A stretch of 64,000 nt of DNA, from positions 3,348,001-3,412,000 of the forward strand of contig OZ199839.1 in the NCBI GenBank assembly GCA_964304625.1, written 5' to 3'. The notes under the pieces are model-generated. The model was not told the DNA's origin. It did not search any database and saw only the letters and a list, made by a program, of their open reading frames with translations. This stretch comes from Kudoa neothunni (Eukaryota; Cnidaria). Within the stretch, counting starts at the first letter, position 1. Every line of letters starts with the position of its first letter. Below, one piece after another: positions 12,340 to 24,757 of this stretch. The position numbers and the translations under genes were made by a program.

Positions 12340-13982
12340 TTTATTCTGCATTTAGTTTTGTGTATTTTTTCAAATTAATTTCTTTCTACCAACTTACTAA
12401 TGTCTGGTGTGATTGGTGTAAGAATTTTGGCGTTGCTTAACTTTCATATTTGAAGAGTTTTTTTAAAGTCCTACGCTAGCACTTTATGAATATTTATTAA
12501 TCCATCCATCCATCCATCTATCCTGAACGAGAATGAGATGAAATCTATTGATATTAGTGGATTATCATTATCCCATTCAAATATTAAGTGGAATTTTGTG
12601 GTAAAATTTTTTTATTAATTAATCGAGCTCAGATAAAAATAATTAAAAATTATTGTCGCCCCTATATATGCATGCGTACGCAAACATTAGAGGCGTTTTG
12701 CACCAGCAATGTTGTTAATCCGCGTAAATTTAATTTTAATTAAAATTTCAATATTTTCTTCGTGTTATTTCGATCTGATTACGACGCTGTTATGTTAGAA
12801 TTTGAAAATTAGCTAACCATTGATAGATATAATTTAATCCCCTCAAATATTCGCGCATTTGCGAATATTTCAAATCTACGCAACTTTTATTTAAAAGATA
12901 ATATATATAATCAAAACAGGTCCTATATGAATGTAATGATCTATAACAAAAAGCTACTTCCTTTAATAATTCATGAAATCTTATTTGTGCGAGTTAACCC
13001 TCAGAAGACGGAACCCAAAAACTTATCCATGTGCCTAAAGCACCCCTGAGGTTTTTCAATTTAATTCACTCATTTCGATAAAAAATTTGTTTTATGTGGT
13101 TACTACTTAATCAAACATAAAAATAACCTCCCTGAATGTATAAATATTTAACCGGGTAGGAAAAAAATACAAGCAATTCATAGCCTTCACTTTAAGAGAG
13201 AGGCGAGAATTAACAAGCAATCCCTCAAAAATAAGGTTATGCTACTAACTCATTCATCATTGGAAAACTCAAGATTGATTTTTAAACGAATTTTTCATCG
13301 AAAAGAAACAACCGATAAACCCGGAACAACAAAGATAACAAATAATTTTCGTCAATCTCATTTTGACATCGTGGCATTAAATTGTAGGAATATTTCCTTC
13401 CCTGCAAACAATTACCTTTACTATTATAATTTTTATTCTAGAGTAAAATAATAAAGACTGATATAAAAAGAAGAAAAATCAGGTTGGAACAAAATTAAAT
13501 ATTAATCTACCTTTAAGTTCAGAATTAATAAAGGCAAAGGTTATTCGCATGATAAAATTTAATCCTAAACGGCATGTACGCATGCGCATTGGGATTTGTT
13601 TATCTCAAAACTCCCATTTATAGTTGATCTATAAAGTTTATTTTTTAGAATCTGCTGTATTTAATTATTGTTGGTCCCTGGGAGAGGTAGAAACGGGCCA
13701 ACACTAATTAAATATTGTCAAAACTATACCTACCTGGATATTACGGTCGTGTAAATAGTCACTTTCTTTTATTACAAACCACAAATTTTTTACAAATAAA
13801 ATTTAATATGAGAAATTGCCAAGTTTAATTAGAAAGAAATTTAATTTTATTGCCAAGTCAATTAAGACTTACTTGGAATTAGTAATTTATTTAATGTATT
13901 TATAGAAACCCTTAATTAAAAAATACTAAAACAAGAGAAGAGAAATAGTAAAAAGTCATTAACCAAATAAGGAATAATCAAA
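12340..13982. other. Convergent intergenic region, MCRS1 / MRPL4
   Basis: Holds the 3' flanks of both genes. Seen here: a short CATC repeat (~12502-12521); a TTAACCCTCAGAAGACGGAACCC-like stretch at 12994 that resembles a lone piggyBac end, with no partner found; and an NRF1-like palindrome TACGCATGCGCA (13577-13588). A 70-codon frame at 13239-13451 has no family resemblance I recognise, and I do not call it. Confidence 0.35.
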
Positions 13983-15637
13983 TTAATATGTTCGCTTCTT
14001 TTCGAACTTTTGACGACGATACGTAAGCCAAAGTTGCTGCTTTTTTTCCTCAATAATTTTGATTCTTTCTTGGAATTTGTGCCTACTGGCATCACTAGGC
14101 ACGTATCTTCTTGAGGACTGACATTGGCCATCATTTTTGAACACGATGGCATTCTTGAAATCTTTTTTTGGCGGGGTCTTTAACAGTTTCTCCATGAAAT
14201 GATAAGTCACTTGAAAGTCGTCGCTGTATGAATCGTAATTGGGATTGTTGTAGGGAATGCCATCAAATTTTAACAATTTGTCATACATATCAAGCGCTCG
14301 CAACGTCATAAAAAGTTTGGTATATTTACAGAAATCCTTGATTGTTGCGCCTAATATCATTCACATTAATTAACAAATTAATCCACATTCCAACCAAATT
14401 ATAGCTACCGAAAAATGTTGAGTATTTAATTCGATTAATGCCGTCTAAATCTTCGTTGAAAAATTGATGATTTTCATCAGCTTGACTATTGGACAAGAAT
14501 TGTGTATAGCAGCAGCATAATAAATATAGTAATTACGTGTCGATAATTAGAGATTTTGAATCAACCTATACGCATAAACAACTCGTATATATGCCAACAA
14601 ATAAAAAACAATTGATCAAGTTCAACTTACAGGAAGATTCAATTGGAAATTGAATTCCTCGTATAGCTGGAGATTACCCTAAAAAAATAATAACGATAAC
14701 AATCGAATATAGGCAAAAATTGACATTGTTCACTTTAAATGCACCTACCTCTCGATATCGTGTGGCCAATATACTACGGATTGCATATCTTAATTTCTCA
14801 TCTGGAATCTTTATAGTGTGATCAGTGGGACGTTTACCAATAGCCTTTCCACCGTCACGAAACAAACTCGAGCCTCTATGAGAAATAGCTGCTCGACCGG
14901 ACCTTTTTTGGGGCCACAATTTTCTCTTGCTCCATAACATTTCGTATTGATTTCTTACAACCGCATAATCCTACCATTGCGAAAGTTTTTCAGAAAAATG
15001 AATGCATAACAAATTAAATATCGAAAATCTATCACTCACAATCAAACCTTTACGTCTTTCCCATTCGTAAGCATCAAACAACAAATCCGATCTGGTATCG
15101 GTCCCAAATATGAATGGATTCAAATTTACAAATCCAATAGCGCCTTCATCGTTATACACTCGAGCAACAAATGGAGAATTGGCAGAAAAATCATGATTCT
15201 TTTTATTGTACTCATCCACAGTCACAACTATGGAGTGTAATAACATGACAAAATTGTAACGTTGTAGCTGCTACCTTCAAAATATTCAGGTCTTTCAGGC
15301 AATGCGGATCTACATATCACTGGGAGTTGTTTTTAAACAGCAGGAAATAATTACCTATATTTCCTTTTGTTTAACTCAAAATAATTTTTAATTTCCTCCT
15401 ATCGAAAATTTATACAATTGTTTATGTATGAATAAGATGCACTTCGTCTGTTATTGTGCATGGCAGATCTGGTAGTGTACTCCACACTTGTGCTGGATCA
15501 CTGTTGTGATTCAGTTCTGTAGACACCCATCTAGAAAAGCCTAAAAATGAAACCTTGTGCAGATCAGTGACTGGATTCTTATGACGACTAATCCCAGCTA
15601 GAGCTGAAGCAAATTTAACTAATAATTTCGTGCTCAT
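13983..15637 (-). CDS. MRPL4: Mitochondrial ribosomal protein L4 (uL4m)
   Basis: Large-subunit mitoribosome protein at the exit-tunnel wall. In-frame exons (minus strand): 15637-about 15500 (end unresolved), 15319-15275, 15227-15040, 14970-14749, 14678-14631, 14565-14537, 14485-14409 and 14350-13983. The uL4 core is plain: LWPQKRSGRAAISHRG, SSLFRDGGKAIGKRP, DEKLRYAIRSILATRYRE, LYEEFNFQLNLP, SLIIDTQADE and FCKYTKLFMTLRALDMYDKLL. The N-terminus MSTKLLVKFASALAGISRHK is basic and Ser/Ala-rich, as expected of a mitochondrial presequence. The first splice junction has several possible phase-1 donors, so the linker before ALPERPEYFE is uncertain. The C-terminus is longer and more basic than in the human protein, ending KFEKKRTY. 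An NRF1-like site lies 29 bases upstream of the ATG. Confidence 0.87.
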
Positions 15638-15666
15638 AGCAACGTGACCCTAATCAATCTCGTATA

Positions 15667-15678
15667 TGCGCATGTGCG
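15667..15678. promoter_or_regulatory. NRF1-like site TGCGCATGTGCG upstream of MRPL4
   Basis: One mismatch from YGCGCAYGCGCR, 29 bases upstream of the MRPL4 ATG. NRF1 is a known activator of nuclear-encoded mitochondrial genes in animals. The role here is inferred from position and motif only. Confidence 0.5.
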
Positions 15679-16149
15679 ATAGATTTTAAAATATTAAGTT
15701 TCGCCCCCTATCTCAAAAAATCTGTTACAAAATGTTATAATCAAAAATATTTAAAATTGATATTTGATTATTAATAAAAATAGTTTTATCCCTTTAATAT
15801 AAAAATTTTTGATAATCTCAAATTATATCAAGTAACAATTGGATGAATTTAACGAAAAATCTGATAATCTTTGATGGTTGCCAAACGTGTGTGGTTAATG
15901 GATTTCAACGTTGGATGTCAAGAATTACATCATATATACAATAAGGCGCAGTTATTTCGGTGTTTTTCAACTTTATGCCGTAATCGTAGTGAAGGTTTTA
16001 TTTGATTATTAGTTCACTGTTGTATGTGACGTACCTATAATTATAGATCGACCGAGTTAATACTTTTAAAATCCTGATTTTTTAATCTCCCGGAATATTA
16101 TGTTAAAACATTTAGTAAATTTCCCACTAAACCTACCTAATCCCTTTAA

Positions 16150-18290
16150 CCTTCCGAGCGTCTTTGGGTACATTGAACCCCAATGGATGGTTGAATCAAT
16201 TTTTGAGAACCTAATATTATATCAGTTGATTTAAGATCACGTCCATTCTCCTGTGAATATAAATTCTATTAAAATATTACAGAAAATTTCGATTTGTATA
16301 TTCAAACAACGAAATAATCAAAATACTTACACATTCCTTCTTTTAGGGTCTAATGGACCCCATGTTTTTTTTTCTATCAAACAACAAAGAAAAATAATTC
16401 ACAACATTTTTTAGAATGAAATAAAATTTTATCGAGAGGAAACAGAGAAAAATTGATAAAACCATACATACGTTAAATGCCGATCACCACCGATGATCGA
16501 AATGCTGCCATAAATAGTTCCTTGCGTAATATTTTGGATGAATTTTAATCCGATATCAATGAATTTTAGGATATCTTTTGATAATTTAGATGTTTATGTC
16601 ATTCTAATTTTTCTGAAGATAATAAACGCTATTGAAACATGTACGAAGATAAGGATGATGTTAATTGGTTTTCTGAGAAACTTCAAATAACCAAAAGCTT
16701 GAAACGAAATGTTTTTCTAAGTATCCAGGTTCAATTTCTTATGTTTCAAACAGAATTATCTTCTTAGCTGATCATTCCTCATATTTTATGGTGAATCTAT
16801 TTTCTCAACTGCTACTTCAAACATTAACGTTTATCAATTTTAATTATCAACATTATTTGAAGACATTTCAAAATAAGATTTATTAGCTAATTTGGGATTC
16901 ATAAATTTATTCTCATTTTTAAATCTAAATTGGAATGTCTCAAATTGCTTTGGCGTGCTCGAAAACGAAGGGATATTTTTCGAAAGATTGTCGTTCCGAA
17001 TTTTATTACTCCAGGAGAGTTTGACCATTGACAAGCAACTGTTCGCTTTGGGGGGAAATTTTTCTTTTGGCAGTATACGGAATTAAGTATTTTCTTCTTA
17101 CCAATCCCGACACCAAGTACACTTATAACTTTTCTGTGTCTGTGTATTTGGATAAAAATAATAATGAAACGTCAACAAATGTTGGAAAGATATTGTGTCA
17201 TCATAAATGGAAAGCGGGAGAAATATTGTTTGTGAAAATTCCTATATTTGTGTTTCCATTTCCCAAAAACTCTTACATAGGGAATGACTGGAACAATCCG
17301 AAATAATAAAAGAGATTCTACAAATTGTCTGAAAAAGAATTCAAAACAGGTGTTTCAGTATGTTTTTATTTAATTAAAACCTAATATTAATCTCCTATGT
17401 TCCTACAGAAGGTAAAGCGGTTCTACTGCTAACGAACTGCTGTTCTTTATGAATGTTGAAGATATTGATTGAAAAAACCTGTAATATAATCGTTAAAAAG
17501 GAGGAGTGAAGACAGTGGATCATATTTTTGTTACAACGAGTGTATAAAGTAAACGAATCGACGGTCGACAGCAGTATTTTTCATTATGGTTGGTATTAGC
17601 TTGATTAATTGCTTGTATCCTTATAAGACTGTCTTCCTTGAACAATTGTGTTCAAGAGTTAAGTTTCTAGAAGAGCTTGAAGATGCTTAGGTGTAGGATT
17701 ATGTTCAGAGAAACCAAAACCGCGTTGACAAAAGTTATAATTGCATAATAGAATTTCTTTGTCGCGAGTTACGCTGTTATTGTTCAAGATCTCGAGACAG
17801 AAAAGCGAGGACTTTTTTTTTGTTGAGCCATCTATAATGAAAGCAGTTCAAAAGTTGTTTGCTTGATATTTCGTGATATCAAAAATTAAAATAATATAAA
17901 TATCTCGCATTTTATCTATTTTGAAACAATATGTACTGCGGGTATTATTTGGGGTAATTATTAAGAAATTAATTATGAAGGAAATTTCCTTTAAGATTTC
18001 TTCAATGGGTAATGATAGATAATTTTTATTAGAACCCATTAAATTAAAAAAAATAACCCCGCTTAATTTGATTCCTAATTAATTTAACCTTTTAAATGTT
18101 TCATTAATTATCGTTAACACATTTTTATAATTGTGATATTTTTCAATATTTTATCGATAGTTATCTCTCATATTTTAGATACTTTAGTACATTACTTATT
18201 ACATTTTGTTCCATAATTCGAGTTAAAAAAGGGGGTCCATTGAACTCCAAAAAAGGAATGTGTAAAGTCGATTTTCAGGCGCTTGGAAGG
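16150..18290 (+). mobile_element. Decayed piggyBac-type DNA transposon
   Basis: Left end CCTTCCGAGCGTC follows TTAA (16146-16149). Right end, reverse-complemented, is CCTTCCAAGCGCC and is followed by TCAA, a mutated TTAA. Subterminal inverted repeats share ACACATTCCTT and a TGGACCCC block (about 16327-16365 and 18225-18270). Inside on the plus strand, about 17010-17180, are two frames that match the last conserved block of piggyBac transposase: SLTIDKQLF, then, in another frame, VYGIKYFLLTNPDTKYTYNF. A frame change and further stops make it non-functional. No other host gene is seen within it. Confidence 0.75.
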
Positions 18291-18983
18291 TCAAAGGATG
18301 GAATTTAACTCACTCATGCCAAATTTTCCCCACGTTTGAAGATAATATATTACCTAAAAATGATTAGTGTTAACGACTTAAAAGTTAAAGTTCTCACAAA
18401 AATTGTACCAACGTTTTACACATCATTGATTCAAGTTATTTACAAAAAATGTATTAAAATCCGTTACTTCAGCAATCCTTCAACGTTTACTCACTCATTT
18501 GATCATCCTTCTTAATGTCGATATTCGTCATCTAATAATCTAAAATGATTAAAAATTATCGTATTTTTCGTTTCTCAAATAAAATAGAACTTTCTTTCCC
18601 CTATTTCGATTTGTCATTTGTTATAATTAACGGTGAAATATAAACATTTTTTAAAGCAAGTTTCGAAAAATGCAAATAAAAACAAAGAATTATTCCAACA
18701 TATATTGAAAAGTATCATTATTTAAAATTATAGTTAACGCCGGTTTATCATTCTTAAGAGCTCCTCTAAATTATGGAAGTTTTTGAAATAATCTAGAGCA
18801 ACAAATTTAAGAATTATGAAAATTGAGAATAAATTGGACACCAATTTGTCTATGGAAGGCTAAATTAACTGGTGCAAAGTAACAGCTTGGGCATAAAAAA
18901 TTACGCAAAAAACTAATAAATAATCTGTGATATATTTACCGAACATCATGTAGACTACCAATAATCGCGCAAATAATATGGTG
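18291..18983. other. Intergenic A+T-rich stretch
   Basis: No gene seen. A block near 18340-18385 (GAAGATAATATATTACC...) has a diverged second copy near 24955-25000, so it is probably a dispersed repeat of unknown kind. Confidence 0.3.
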
Positions 18984-19290
18984 CAATGGTTTTCAACCTT
19001 AGTGGAATGGCGAATTTCTTGACAAGCTCGAATTGTCTTGCGGATCCCTTATATATGAAGGAAATTGTAAACAGAAAAATGCAAGAAAAAAAAATTTCAT
19101 GCATTTATTTTGAAAAAAGTTAAAATATAGTATTTCTAAAATTTATTTGACATCACCATGTTCTTAGAAATCATGCACGTCTAATTAGATATCTTCTATT
19201 TTATGTATTTTTCGGAGCTACAGATCCCTGGTCTAGCTTTGCGGATCTCTAGGGTGTAGTGTTCTGTGGATCACCGGTTGAAAATTACAA
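18984..19290. mobile_element. hAT-like MITE
   Basis: Imperfect terminal inverted repeats: left CAATGGTTTTCAACC, right reverse-complemented TTGTAATTTTCAACC. They are flanked by near-identical 8-bp repeats ATATGGTG and ATATAGTG. The GGTTTTCAACC end type and 8-bp duplication fit hAT/Charlie-like MITEs. No coding capacity. Confidence 0.5.
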
Positions 19291-19638
19291 ATATAGTGGG
19301 TAAAATTCCTGCACTCCTAATTGTAAAAGGTAGAAGCATAAGCCGAGGGGTTATACATAATTCGCTATGGTTTCTCCAATTTTTGTAGAAGTTTTTCTAA
19401 TCAATGGGAACTCCACAGCGTAAGAAGTCGTGATAGATATTCACTTTGCGAACAAAAAATACAGCTTGAACTGATTATATAAATTTATCCCCATTGAAAC
19501 AAAATTATTTTTCCATAGACTTAAAAGTTTTTAATCCCTCTCGGCATTCACTTAAACTTTAGGTCATATAACAAATACTAATTATAAAGAGCGCAAAATA
19601 GCACAACTATTAGAGATCAACATAGAAAAATTGAAGGA

Positions 19639-22600
19639 TCAAGGACGAGCTGCAATTGGACATTTGTTGTGGGATTTTAAGTGATTGACACATTTGGCCA
19701 TTGTAGGGGAAGCTTTACAAATAACGTCGGTCATATAGAACTGTTTCAGGGATCCGACAGCAGGTTCCAACAAAAATTGGTCGCTATTCATTCCATCGAC
19801 GGTTGGAGTTTGATTATACTGTATGTAACGTGTGTTAATATATTTTAATAGAACAGCGTAATCAATAATAAAATTACTTTCAGAGCGATTTCCGAGAAAA
19901 GGGTTGTTTCGCGGGAGTCATCTTTGAGTAAATGAGGTGCTATCTGTCCACATCTCTTTCTTAACATCTCAGTGTTGTCATATGGTAACACTTTTCCGGT
20001 AATCTAAACCGGAAAAATTGTATTACAGATTTCACACGCATGAAACATTCCAACCAAACACATTACCTCGGAAAGAGCGCGGAATATTTTCCAATCGGTT
20101 TTCGCTTGACCATCAGGACCAACTACCTTTCTGTCATTCCGAAATAACAACCACAAAATAGAATCAACAAATTACCTCAAATATTGAGCTCTACCTTCGG
20201 TGTTAACATAGATAGAGTCTTTTTCCAAGTAGGAAGCGCCCGGAAGGACTAAATTGGCGCGTGAAGCTCCCACATCTCCATGGTGGCCTTTCGACAATTT
20301 AAACTCGCATAACAATGAGAAACGCATACCTTGGTAAATAACAAAAGTATCCTTATCAAATATGTCATTGGTTAGAAGAGTTGGTGAATCCTAACGAACA
20401 GAAACAAATCAAAAAAGGCATATTTTACAATTTCAAAATATTATTCAAAAAAAATAAAAATTACACAATTCATAAGGTAAACTAGTTTTGCAGCTTTCAA
20501 CCGATCAAAACTATCCAAAGGTGTATAACCCACATCCAGTGCGCCAACATAACCTGACGACTTAATACCAATTCAATTACAATATGGATAATCTTCGAAA
20601 TATTAATAAATTAATACTTGATGAAGATAATTGAAGACATTCCAACGATATTCATTGAGATCATTGGTGCAGTCTTTTTCCAGTTTATTCTGGAGATTGT
20701 GACTGAGTTGGCGGAGTAATTGATGGAAATGGTGGCCATATTTATGGTTGGAAAAATTGGATCCAACAAGAACGAATGGCTTTTTCGCATTCTCAAGAGT
20801 CTAAAGTCGATACAAACAAATAATCCAGATATATAGAAGAAGTGGATTAACTTGATAGAATGGATGAGTTTTGTTTACCATATCAATAACACATTTCAAA
20901 CTGTTACCAATATGCTAAAAAATTAAGTTAAAAAAATTGAATTGGTTGCACAATATAGCATATAACTGTGGCGGGATAGTTCACATCAATGTGATCGCCT
21001 ACAATTCCAATCTTTGCACAATTATGCATCCATCTAGATAAAGATATTTTAACCGATTCCCAACTCTTATTAGTACGCCTTTCTAATTCGAGCATTTATA
21101 AGAGGAGCCTCATATCTAGGACAACTACCAACCACCAAAATAACATCAGCATTCTACAGTGAAAATATGCGAATTATCTAAAAAATATTACAAATCACCT
21201 CAATATTTTGGATTGAATTATTCATTGTGTAACAAGACCGAAAATCATTTCTAAGACAACACACCAATTATAGCACAAACATGAATAATGAGTTATTGGT
21301 ACTTTGTTGGTATATTGGCAAATTGTCGATCCAACAGGAACAAATTATCAATATTGCTAGAATTGAACAAATCTTTCATAGCAACCAACGTTTCCACATC
21401 ACATATATTTCCCACCAGACCGAACACTTCGTCTGGTGCGTGTCTTAGCCAATGAGTACCGAATTCGAAAAGAGCCTTTTTCCAATCAATTTCTTCCAAT
21501 ATACCATCACTGTTTCGCATCATCGGACTGAGAATTCGTTGATTTTTAAGGCCATCGAATGAGAAGCGCGCTTTATCGGAAATCCAATTTTCATTTATCT
21601 CCTTGTGTAACACGCGATTAGACTTTCAAGTGCTTTTTGATAGTGGACGCACGTTTAAAAAGAATTACCTCATTTATAAACGGTATAACACGTAGAATAT
21701 TACCACCACGTACACACACATTAATACTACTACCAACAGCATCGCTTGTGTCAATAGATGGAACTTTTTTGAGTTCCCATGGTCGCAATGCAAATTCACC
21801 AGGTTTCGAAGTCAATGCTCCAACCGGACAAACATCTACACACAATTACAATTGACAAAGATACGAATGTGTTGCAATTTCCCACTTAAAACCTACCTAC
21901 CTATAATATTACCGCTCAGCTCGGATAAAATAGGTTGATTCACGTAGGTGCCAATTTGAATATCATTTCCACGGCCGACAGTACCCAGCACCGGTTCTCC
22001 GGCTATTTCCTCCGCAAATCGTACACATCTTGTGCAATGGATACATCTGGTCATAATGGTTTTTACTAGAGGGCCCAAATCTTTATCTTCTACCGCTCTA
22101 ATCAATAAGATAGTCGAATGATTAACAAATCATGAAAAAAATGTGTATAACCTCAACATTTAATATTAATAATTAGTTACCTTTTACCAACAAACGAATT
22201 GTCAATAAATCTACTACGATCAGACCCAAAATGCATAGATTGATCTTGAAGATCACATTCGCCCCCTTGATCACAAATAGGACAATCCAGTGGATGATTG
22301 ATCAATAGAAATTCCATCACGCCTTCTCTACATACGTATATTACAGCCTCGTTGATATGATGAAACAGTAGGTGGTGGTTACCTTGCCTTCTTTGCCATT
22401 TCCGAATTGGTTTTAATTCGCATACCATTACCAACTGGCAGAGCACATGCTGCCACTGGCTATAATTATACAACCATATGTAGAATAAAAAGAAATTGTT
22501 GAAACTATTTATGGGCTACCTTGGGAATCTTTTCTACTTCGACCAAACACATTCGACAATTACCAGCCACAGAAAGTTTCTCATGGTAACAAAATCTAGG

Positions 22601-22798
22601 AATTTTAATTCCTGCTATGTCTGCTGCCTGCAGATATTAATTTTCTTCCAATAAAATCGAAATATTCAAACAACCAACCTGTATAATTGTTGTGCCAGGT
22701 TGGACAGAAACTTTTTGGTCGTCAATGTAGCATTCAAAAAGGCTCGGAGGTTGAGAGACCGCACTTGAAAATCGAATGTAATTTTCTATACTCGACAT
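19639..22798 (-). CDS. NDUFS1: NADH-ubiquinone oxidoreductase 75 kDa subunit, 18 exons
   Basis: Largest subunit of the complex I peripheral arm (N module); holds Fe-S clusters on the path from FMN. Exons (minus): 22798-22679, 22627-22520, 22459-22383, 22327-22181, 22097-21901, 21835-21669, 21601-21303, 21250-21199, 21153-21077, 21033-20967, 20914-20879, 20800-20618, 20560-20465, 20390-20330, 20287-20176, 20130-20067, 20003-19878 and 19818-19639. They give 722 aa against ~727 in human. Cluster ligands are all visible: [17 protein letters not shown] and the following CALP (2Fe-2S), [17 protein letters not shown], and [10 protein letters not shown] with [12 protein letters not shown] (4Fe-4S). 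Later blocks include [17 protein letters not shown] and [18 protein letters not shown]. The presequence before [16 protein letters not shown] is short (about 22 residues), with only one Arg and acidic Glu/Asp nearby. A few extra residues (IDNSFV) precede GKRAVEDK. Confidence 0.97.
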
Positions 22799-23300
22799 TA
22801 TACAAGATCGGAAATTTTAAAACTACTTTTAATAAAATTTTTTGAAAGTAGTCTACGCATTAAATCGCGATCAAAGATGTCTTAATGTCGTTCAGGCGGA
22901 AATTGACGAGTTTTAAATATTCGTTGTTGCATGTTAATTCGGCTAAGTCGAAATTGAGGTTTTTAATTAAAACTACATTTTTCAAGTAAATGTATTAAAT
23001 TAATCAATTACACATGAAGTATCATTTATTTTTTATGTAGATTGTGATTATTTTCCTGTCAAATATAACCTAACTGTTTTGTGTGCATGCGCATATGCTA
23101 TTTTTAATCCCCGCTATTTTGGTTTATAGACGAATGGTACAGTTTATATTTTAAAATATGATATATTTAATTTTATCTTGTTCTAAAGTGAATTGGCATT
23201 GGTCTGTAACAATCGAATATCATCAAGATTGTATATTAGGGATTAAACTAGCTGATTAACGTGGACGAAGATTTATGCTTGTTGGTTCGTTGCTCTGGAG
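22799..23300. other. NDUFS1 upstream region
   Basis: Contains the likely NDUFS1 promoter. No coding region seen. One NRF1-like site is annotated at 23082. Confidence 0.35.
23082..23093. promoter_or_regulatory. NRF1-like site TGTGCATGCGCA upstream of NDUFS1
   Basis: One mismatch from the NRF1 consensus, 284 bases upstream of the NDUFS1 ATG. Positioned between the gene and a hAT insertion that begins at 23301. Confidence 0.4.
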
Positions 23301-24749
23301 CAGTGTTTCCCTACAGGGGGTGCGGGAGTCATTCAAGAATAAATTTAAAAATTAATCTTAATTTATTCACTTCGTAATTTTCGTTAGTCCCTGTTTAAAT
23401 CATGCAAGGACGTGATGCGTACAATAATATTTCTGGTTGTTTTGATATCAATCAGTTTCGATTCAAAATGGTGTTGGATAATTTATTTTAATTGATTCTA
23501 CAAAATAGCACAGGATGGTAATATTTTATATCAAGCTTGTTCAGCTTACAAAATCTAACTATCTCTATTTTCATGTGAAATTGTAATTTTGTTATCTTTC
23601 TAAATAACATATTTATATGATTAAGTTGGAATTTGATTTCCAACGTTTTTGTCTACTTAGAAATAATCTATATTCATAAAAATATAACCACTGTCTAATT
23701 TTAACTTTGTCTTCTATCCACATTTGGGATCCATCCTATAATTGTATAGTTTTTATTATGCTACTTTCCAAGTTTTACTTTAAAATTTTTATCTTGCCTC
23801 TGATATTAATATAAGTTGAATTGTTCTTTAACGTATAGGTAAAACAGGGATCAAAGCATCCATTTATACATGTAAATAAATGCCAATTTTAACAATATAC
23901 ATTAGTTTTTTTTCAAGTATATTTAGAAGACATTTTTTGAATCTATGGAAGTTAGGTTAACGTATGACTCAGTATAGAATAAGGAAGTCGCTAGATTTAT
24001 TCGGCACAAAATAGTATATGAAACAAACTTATCGACTTCATTATATACAAATAATAAGTATTGGAATTCATTAAACCCTGAAAACGATTTTCATGTTTCA
24101 TAGTCCAACAAAATGTCCTGCTTTGAATTACTTATGAAAACCCAGCGAGAGCAAGAGAACAGCCAGATCAAATAAATACTAAATTACAATTGATTTTGAA
24201 AAAATGTTTCTTGTGAATTATACGAATTGGCTATTTTTATTTGGCTTCTTTAACGTTCACTTTTAGGTACAGAACTTATTAAGCGACCATACTTTTTATA
24301 GTTTAGTATTACGTTTATATTCATTTTTTACGTCTAATATCTTGGATTAATTATAATAGCATAATTTATCAGAATTATTTATTACTTTACATTGAAATGG
24401 TATAAATAAGCAGGAATGAATCCTAACTCCAATCAATGAGTGTTAAATCATGAGGAGTGAAAAGATAATGTTCATCCTTTTTCAATTATACATAACAAAT
24501 TGAGTTAATCAAAACATTTTGGGTTTAATTTATATTGGAAGTAATTGGAAAAATTTGAAGTTAAAATATAAACTAAAATAATAAAAATTTTTATTTTAGG
24601 ACATTATTCATTGGTAATATTATTTTCGCATTTAAATAAAAAGTATAATTGAGTCTTGACATTCACATGGAGGAGGAGGGGGGGGGGGGGCAAAGTGAAC
24701 GCGGAAATTAGGATGGGAGTATGGGCGTAATACTTGTAGGGAAACACTG
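23301..24749. mobile_element. Non-autonomous hAT-superfamily element with 8-bp TSD
   Basis: The ends are perfect 14-bp inverted repeats CAGTGTTTCCCTAC / GTAGGGAAACACTG, flanked by an exact 8-bp duplication CTCTGGAG (23293-23300 and 24750-24757). This is the standard hAT signature. The 1.45-kb interior is A+T-rich, with no transposase frame I can recognise and a 13-base G run at 24678-24690. Intact ends and TSD suggest a fairly recent insertion mobilised in trans. Confidence 0.88.
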
Positions 24750-24757
24750 CTCTGGAG

